Assembly: GCA_023544605.1 (NCBI GenBank)
Contig: JAMJFQ010000067.1
Location: 1 to 8,594 of the forward strand
Source of the DNA: ANME-2 cluster archaeon
GTDB lineage: Archaea; Halobacteriota; Methanosarcinia; Methanosarcinales; Methanocomedenaceae
DNA length: 8,594 nucleotides
Direction: 5' to 3'
Shown: one piece after another, positions 5,342-8,594 of the stretch
Layout of the letters: every line of letters begins with the position of its first letter
How positions within the stretch are numbered: position 1 is the stretch's first letter
The notes under the pieces: model-generated
What the model was told of the DNA's origin: nothing
The model's input: the letters and a program-made list of their open reading frames with translations, nothing else
Databases searched by the model: none
Program-made: the position numbers and the translations under genes

Positions 5342-6484
5342 ATGGACAGCATTTCTCCTGAAGAACACGTTGTGGAACTATTGAAGGTGCAAGGTATAGA
5401 CCTGGCTGCAACACTGCCGTGTGATAGGATGAAAAGACTGCTGCCCCTTATTGAAACGAATGTTAAGACCGTGCAGTTGACCAGGGAGGAGAACGGTGTA
5501 GGCATCTGCGCAGGTCATTACCTGGGCGGCGGGCGGCCTGTGATGGTCATCCAGAGCACTGGTCTGGGCAATATGTTCAATGCCCTGCTCTCGCTCAATG
5601 CGACCTACAACATACCCCTGCCTATTATCGTAAGCTGGAGGGGGGTGTACAAAGAAAGCATCCCTGCACAGGTGCCGCTGGGACTGGCCCTGCCAGGCAT
5701 GCTTGAAGCCGCCAACATCAAATATACCATCATCGATACACCTTCCCGGCTTGGACTGCTTGAGCACGTCATCAGCGATGCGTTTGATCACCAGCGCGCC
5801 CATGTGGCCCTGATACAGCCATCAGTGTGGGAGACGTCCTGCTGTGCTCCTCCACCCTCGCCCAAAATGATTATGCCCAGGGCCTGCCGACTGGAACTGG
5901 ATACCTACATACATTCCCCCACCATATCACGATACCAGGCCATCAGGTCGCTAGTGTCTGTTCTGGATGACGAGATCGTGGTCTCAAATATTGGCATACC
6001 CAGCAAGGAGCTGTACCATATCGGTGACAGATCCCTGAACTTTTATATGCTGGGTTCGATGGGGGTCGCATCAGCTATCGGGTTGGGTCTGGCAATGGTA
6101 CAGCACAGGCATGTAATAGTGATAGACGGGGACGGAAGTTTGCTCATGAACCCAAATGTGCTGACTCAGATCGCAGTGCAGTCACCGCCCAACCTGATCG
6201 TGGTGGCCGTTAATAATGGGGCATACGGGTCCACAGGCAACCAGGAAACTGCTGCTTGCAGGAGTTTGGACATGGAACTGATGGCAAGGGGTCATGGGAT
6301 CCAGTTCACCGCTAAAACACATACAGAAACTGAACTGCAAGATGCATATTTGACGTTCAAGGAGAAGTCATCTCCCTCGCTGATAGATGTAGTGGTTAAA
6401 CCTGTTAATGAATTGGTACCTGATATTTCACTGGGTCCTGTCGAGATCAAGGAACGGTTCATGAATGCTGTGCTGAGATCATAA
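5342..6484 (+). CDS. comDE: Sulfopyruvate decarboxylase, fused alpha and beta subunits (ComDE)
   Basis: ComDE decarboxylates 3-sulfopyruvate to sulfoacetaldehyde using thiamine diphosphate, the step before thiol introduction in coenzyme M synthesis. The first half (about 1-165 from the ATG at 5342) is the ComD-like pyrimidine-binding domain, with the LPCDR segment near residue 25 and the catalytic glutamate in TREENGVG (Glu49 or Glu50). The second half is the ComE-like diphosphate-binding domain, with GDGSLLMN (263-270) and the NNGAYGSTG segment (291-299) forming the Mg-ThDP motif. The single-chain arrangement, as opposed to separate comD and comE genes, is that of Methanosarcinales-type archaea. 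The frame is open upstream to a TTG at 5300 that would overlap cysteate synthase by 20 bases. GTG at 5333 has GGAT seven bases before it, and ATG at 5342 begins the conserved region. I prefer 5333 or 5342 and list the ATG. The gene is co-transcribed with cysteate synthase. Confidence 0.92.
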   Translation: MDSISPEEHVVELLKVQGIDLAATLPCDRMKRLLPLIETNVKTVQLTREENGVGICAGHYLGGGRPVMVIQSTGLGNMFNALLSLNATYNIPLPIIVSWRGVYKESIPAQVPLGLALPGMLEAANIKYTIIDTPSRLGLLEHVISDAFDHQRAHVALIQPSVWETSCCAPPPSPKMIMPRACRLELDTYIHSPTISRYQAIRSLVSVLDDEIVVSNIGIPSKELYHIGDRSLNFYMLGSMGVASAIGLGLAMVQHRHVIVIDGDGSLLMNPNVLTQIAVQSPPNLIVVAVNNGAYGSTGNQETAACRSLDMELMARGHGIQFTAKTHTETELQDAYLTFKEKSSPSLIDVVVKPVNELVPDISLGPVEIKERFMNAVLRS

Positions 6485-6513
6485 TAGTCACGTTTAAGTC
6501 TATTTTATCTATT

Positions 6514-6534
6514 GTATCCCTTTATAAAGGATAC
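6514..6534 (+). promoter_or_regulatory. Promoter with TATA box embedded in a palindrome
   Basis: GTATCC, an extra C, TTTATAAA, then GGATAC: without the single extra C (6520) this is a perfect 20-base palindrome. The TTTATAAA centre (6521-6528) is a consensus archaeal TATA box 19-26 bases before the ATG at 6547. A dimer binding the GTATCC/GGATAC arms would directly block TBP, so an operator is plausible. A short terminator hairpin for comDE is less likely, as no T-run follows. Confidence 0.55.
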
Positions 6535-6546
6535 GAGATAGCAATA

Positions 6547-7737
6547 ATGACCCCTGAAAGATTCTATGACATCATCGTCATCGGTGCCGGGCCTGCTGGT
6601 TCCACAGCAGCCATGTATGCAGCCAATGCCGGTGCCAATGTACTGCTCATCGACAAGAAAAAGGACATAGGTAGCCCAATCCAATGTGGTGGTTTCCTGC
6701 CCCATTATGAGGAATTGGAAGAACTGCTGCCAAGTGCCCAACTTCCTTCCACGCTTGAGCATATACCCTCCAGTTGCATTCATACTTCTACACGCATCCA
6801 CCGCTTTATTGCTCCCAACCTGGAACCAAAGGAGTTCGAAGTACCGGCAGATGTGCTTGACCGAAGCCGGTTTGATAAGTACCTGGCCAGAGAGGCCATC
6901 AAGGCCGGGGCAGAGTTGATGGTAGCCACCCGTGTCGATTCCATTGATGGGGACATGGTGTCAGTTAGGGGGGTGCATGGAGAATTTACGATTAAGGGAA
7001 AGGTCATTATCGGTGCGGATGGGCCCACATCATTAGCTGCAAGGACTTCAGGTCTGATCGACCGCAGCGACGATATGGGGAGGGCAGTGGCGCTTGAATA
7101 CGAACTTGCTGGTGTTGACATAGACCCCGAAGCAGTCGAGATGTTCTTTGGAAGGGATTATGCACCTGGAGGTTACGCCTGGATAATCAGCCAGGGCGGT
7201 GATACTGCCAATATCGGTGTAGGAATACGGCAGCCATTGTGCGAAAAAGGTGTATCTGCACAGGATTACCTGCATAGGTTCATGTATGAGCACGCAAGGG
7301 CCGCGCCAATGTTCAAGGGTGCCAGTATAACCGCAGTTATCAGCGGCATCGTGCCCGTGGGAGGTGCCCCGCCACAGACCGTGAAAGGGAATGTCATAAT
7401 ATGCGGGGATGCGGCAGGCCATCTGATAGCCACCAACGGCGGGGGCATACCCACAGCCATGGTGGGCGGGAAGATAGCAGGGGAGACTGCTGCCGAAGCT
7501 GTGTCAGGCAAATGCCAGCTTGCCGAGTACGATGCCCGGTGGCGCAAACAGATGGGGTTGGAGATAAAGACCTCGGTCTATGTGAAGAGATTGATGGACG
7601 GGCTGATGAGGTCCGATCCAATGATGAGCACTGCCATGAAGATGCTTACTCCTGAACAAATGAAGGCACTGCAACGAGGAAGGCTGCCGGAGCCTGTGAA
7701 AAAAATATTGCAAAGTCTTAATACAGGTATAAAGTGA
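6547..7737 (+). CDS. Geranylgeranyl reductase-family FAD oxidoreductase
   Basis: Enzymes of this family saturate the double bonds of the geranylgeranyl chains of archaeal ether lipids (digeranylgeranylglycerophospholipid reductase). The 396-residue length is typical. The N-terminal FAD-binding Rossmann motif is GAGPAG (13-18), followed by LIDKKKDIG (34-42) and IQCGGF (45-50), whose Cys47 matches the conserved active-site-region cysteine of the family. GADGPTS (156-162) and the second FAD motif CGDAAGH (286-292) with TNGGGIPTAMVGG (296-308) follow. The APGGYAWIISQ stretch (206-216) is the PGGYxW-type substrate-cavity motif. There are no membrane spans, so the protein probably acts at the cytoplasmic face of the membrane. 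Methanosarcinales carry several paralogues of this family, so the exact substrate (phospholipid, quinone/methanophenazine side chain, or other) cannot be fixed from sequence. It has its own palindromic promoter and no Shine-Dalgarno. Confidence 0.85.
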   Translation: MTPERFYDIIVIGAGPAGSTAAMYAANAGANVLLIDKKKDIGSPIQCGGFLPHYEELEELLPSAQLPSTLEHIPSSCIHTSTRIHRFIAPNLEPKEFEVPADVLDRSRFDKYLAREAIKAGAELMVATRVDSIDGDMVSVRGVHGEFTIKGKVIIGADGPTSLAARTSGLIDRSDDMGRAVALEYELAGVDIDPEAVEMFFGRDYAPGGYAWIISQGGDTANIGVGIRQPLCEKGVSAQDYLHRFMYEHARAAPMFKGASITAVISGIVPVGGAPPQTVKGNVIICGDAAGHLIATNGGGIPTAMVGGKIAGETAAEAVSGKCQLAEYDARWRKQMGLEIKTSVYVKRLMDGLMRSDPMMSTAMKMLTPEQMKALQRGRLPEPVKKILQSLNTGIK

Positions 7738-7773
7738 ATAACCTTAAGGGTTTACAGGTCATTATTTGTTTCT

Positions 7774-7798
7774 GTACATAAAGTATGACTTTATGCAC
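7774..7798. repeat. Inverted repeat upstream of the radical SAM gene
   Basis: CATAAAGT (7777-7784) and ACTTTATG (7788-7795) are perfect inverted copies around a three-base spacer. After one mismatch, GT/AC extend the symmetry to 7774-7798. No T-run follows, so an operator or mRNA hairpin is more likely than a terminator. Confidence 0.5.
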
Positions 7799-7804
7799 TC
7801 AAGT

Positions 7805-7818
7805 AACTGCGAGCAGTT
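7805..7818. repeat. Second short inverted repeat upstream of the radical SAM gene
   Basis: AACTGC (7805-7810) and GCAGTT (7813-7818) are perfect inverted copies with a two-base spacer. They end five bases before the TATA-like element of the radical SAM gene, where an activator or BRE-adjacent factor might sit. Confidence 0.4.
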
Positions 7819-7823
7819 TCTTG

Positions 7824-7833
7824 TATAGTATAA
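7824..7833 (+). promoter_or_regulatory. Likely TATA element of the radical SAM gene
   Basis: TATAGTATAA lies 22-31 bases before the ATG at 7855, at leaderless spacing. No Shine-Dalgarno is present in GAGTGATACACTG just before the start. Confidence 0.45.
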
Positions 7834-7854
7834 TGGTAATCGAGTGATACACTG

Positions 7855-8481
7855 ATGAATCAGGACGAGATTGGCACAATTACATATCCAGCACATGGAA
7901 ATCTGTACTTGAACATTACCAATAGGTGTACGTGCAATTGTATCTTCTGTATCAAGAATTACAGTGATGGGGTCTATGGCCATAACCTGATCCTTTCAAG
8001 GGAACCTGAGGTCAGGGAAGTGATCGAGGCACTGGGCAACTATGACCTGTCCGAATTTAACGAAGTGGTGTTCACCGGCCTGGGCGAACCGTTGTCCCGG
8101 CTGGATGAAGTGCTTGAGATCACACAATGGCTGAAAGCCCGTGACGTAACAGTGCGGATTGATACCATCGGCCATGCCAGACTTCAATATCCTGGCAGGA
8201 ACGTGGCACATGAACTAAAGAAAGCGGGTGTAGACGAGATATCGGTCAGTCTCAATACCCATGATGAAGCCACCTATGATGAACTGGTACAGCCGCGGAT
8301 GTACAAGAATGCCTATGGCTCAATGAAAGATTTTTCCAGGGATGTTGTGAATGAGGGTATCAAGCTCAGGTTCACGGTACTTGACCTGCCGCCCGTGGAT
8401 ATTGAGAAATGTCGCGAGATAGCCGACGAGATCGGGGCCGAATTTAAGATAAGGGGGTATGGTGGCCCCGTGATTAATTAG
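7855..8481 (+). CDS. Radical SAM protein, TatD-associated type
   Basis: The 208-residue protein has the radical SAM cluster motif CxxxCxxC at Cys25, Cys29 and Cys32 (context NRCTCNCIFCIKN), with an additional Cys27. These ligate a [4Fe-4S] cluster that cleaves S-adenosylmethionine. FTGLGEPL (about 73-80) is the GGEP-like motif that contacts the SAM amino group, and VSLNTHDEATYDELVQP (about 135-151) is a later core strand. The short length, with most of a partial barrel and no auxiliary cluster domain, matches the small radical SAM family named after its frequent linkage to TatD-type nuclease genes. No tatD gene is visible in this window, though the following DNA is cut off. The substrate is unknown. 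The gene starts at an ATG with a TATA element at leaderless distance, and two inverted repeats precede it. A pathway role with the reductase or comDE genes is not evident. Confidence 0.85.
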   Translation: MNQDEIGTITYPAHGNLYLNITNRCTCNCIFCIKNYSDGVYGHNLILSREPEVREVIEALGNYDLSEFNEVVFTGLGEPLSRLDEVLEITQWLKARDVTVRIDTIGHARLQYPGRNVAHELKKAGVDEISVSLNTHDEATYDELVQPRMYKNAYGSMKDFSRDVVNEGIKLRFTVLDLPPVDIEKCREIADEIGAEFKIRGYGGPVIN

Positions 8482-8594
8482 AAGAATTTATAAAATTATT
8501 TATTCGTGAATTACTTGACATATAGACATATTTTGCATTTTTCTATTAATTTTAATAACTCTTACCTGATATATTATTCATATAGACAACATTA
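8482..8594. other. A/T-rich 3' region with oligo-T signals
   Basis: No gene begins before the window ends. The plus strand has T-rich runs (ATTTTGCATTTTTC at 8529-8542, then TTAATTTT) that could end transcription of the radical SAM gene by the archaeal oligo-T mechanism. CATATAGACA occurs twice, at 8519-8528 and 8579-8588. Confidence 0.45.

Noticed and set aside
1..8594. CRISPR array, insertion sequence or integrase.
   Set aside because: No regularly spaced direct repeats of 25-40 bases, no transposase or recombinase coding sequence, and no terminal inverted repeats with target duplications were seen.

Overview
The window looks like a chromosomal segment from a methanogenic or methane-oxidising euryarchaeon of the Methanosarcinales type. 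The strongest evidence is a cysteate synthase gene followed directly by a fused sulfopyruvate decarboxylase gene (comDE), the phosphoserine/sulfite route to coenzyme M. That route is known from Methanosarcinales, Methanomicrobiales and Methanocellales. A Trm5-type tRNA methyltransferase and a geranylgeranyl reductase-family flavoprotein (archaeal lipid saturation) also point to archaea. No sequence here separates a methanogen from an ANME relative.

Left part (1-2945), accessory in character. It opens with the 3' end of a gene, joined by an ATGA overlap to an 88-residue protein; the pair resembles a two-gene toxin-antitoxin-like cassette, but this is tentative. A convergent trm5 gene follows on the minus strand. 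A gene-free stretch of about 470 bases then leads to a minus-strand TumA/TumE-like toxin-antitoxin pair. The toxin frame, read from a GTG overlapping the antitoxin stop, gives a full-length protein except for one in-frame TGA at codon 30, so the toxin is probably a fresh pseudogene. A further ~330 bases without a credible gene contain a long pyrimidine-rich tract.

Right part (2946-8481), plus strand throughout: a GXGXG (FwdC/GltB C-terminal type) beta-helix protein, cysteate synthase, ComDE, a geranylgeranyl reductase-family protein, and a TatD-associated-type radical SAM protein. Cysteate synthase makes L-cysteate from O-phosphoserine and sulfite. An aminotransferase encoded elsewhere gives sulfopyruvate, and ComDE decarboxylates it to sulfoacetaldehyde. 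The last, thiol-forming step is not encoded here.

Regulation: most first genes lack a Shine-Dalgarno and have an A/T-rich TATA-like element about 20-35 bases before the start codon, suggesting leaderless transcripts. The GXGXG gene and the cysteate synthase gene share an identical 12-base promoter core. The reductase promoter has its TATA box inside a near-perfect palindrome, and two adjacent inverted repeats lie before the radical SAM gene. These promoter structures and the interrupted toxin are the most unusual features. I see no CRISPR array, insertion sequence, intact tRNA or rRNA.
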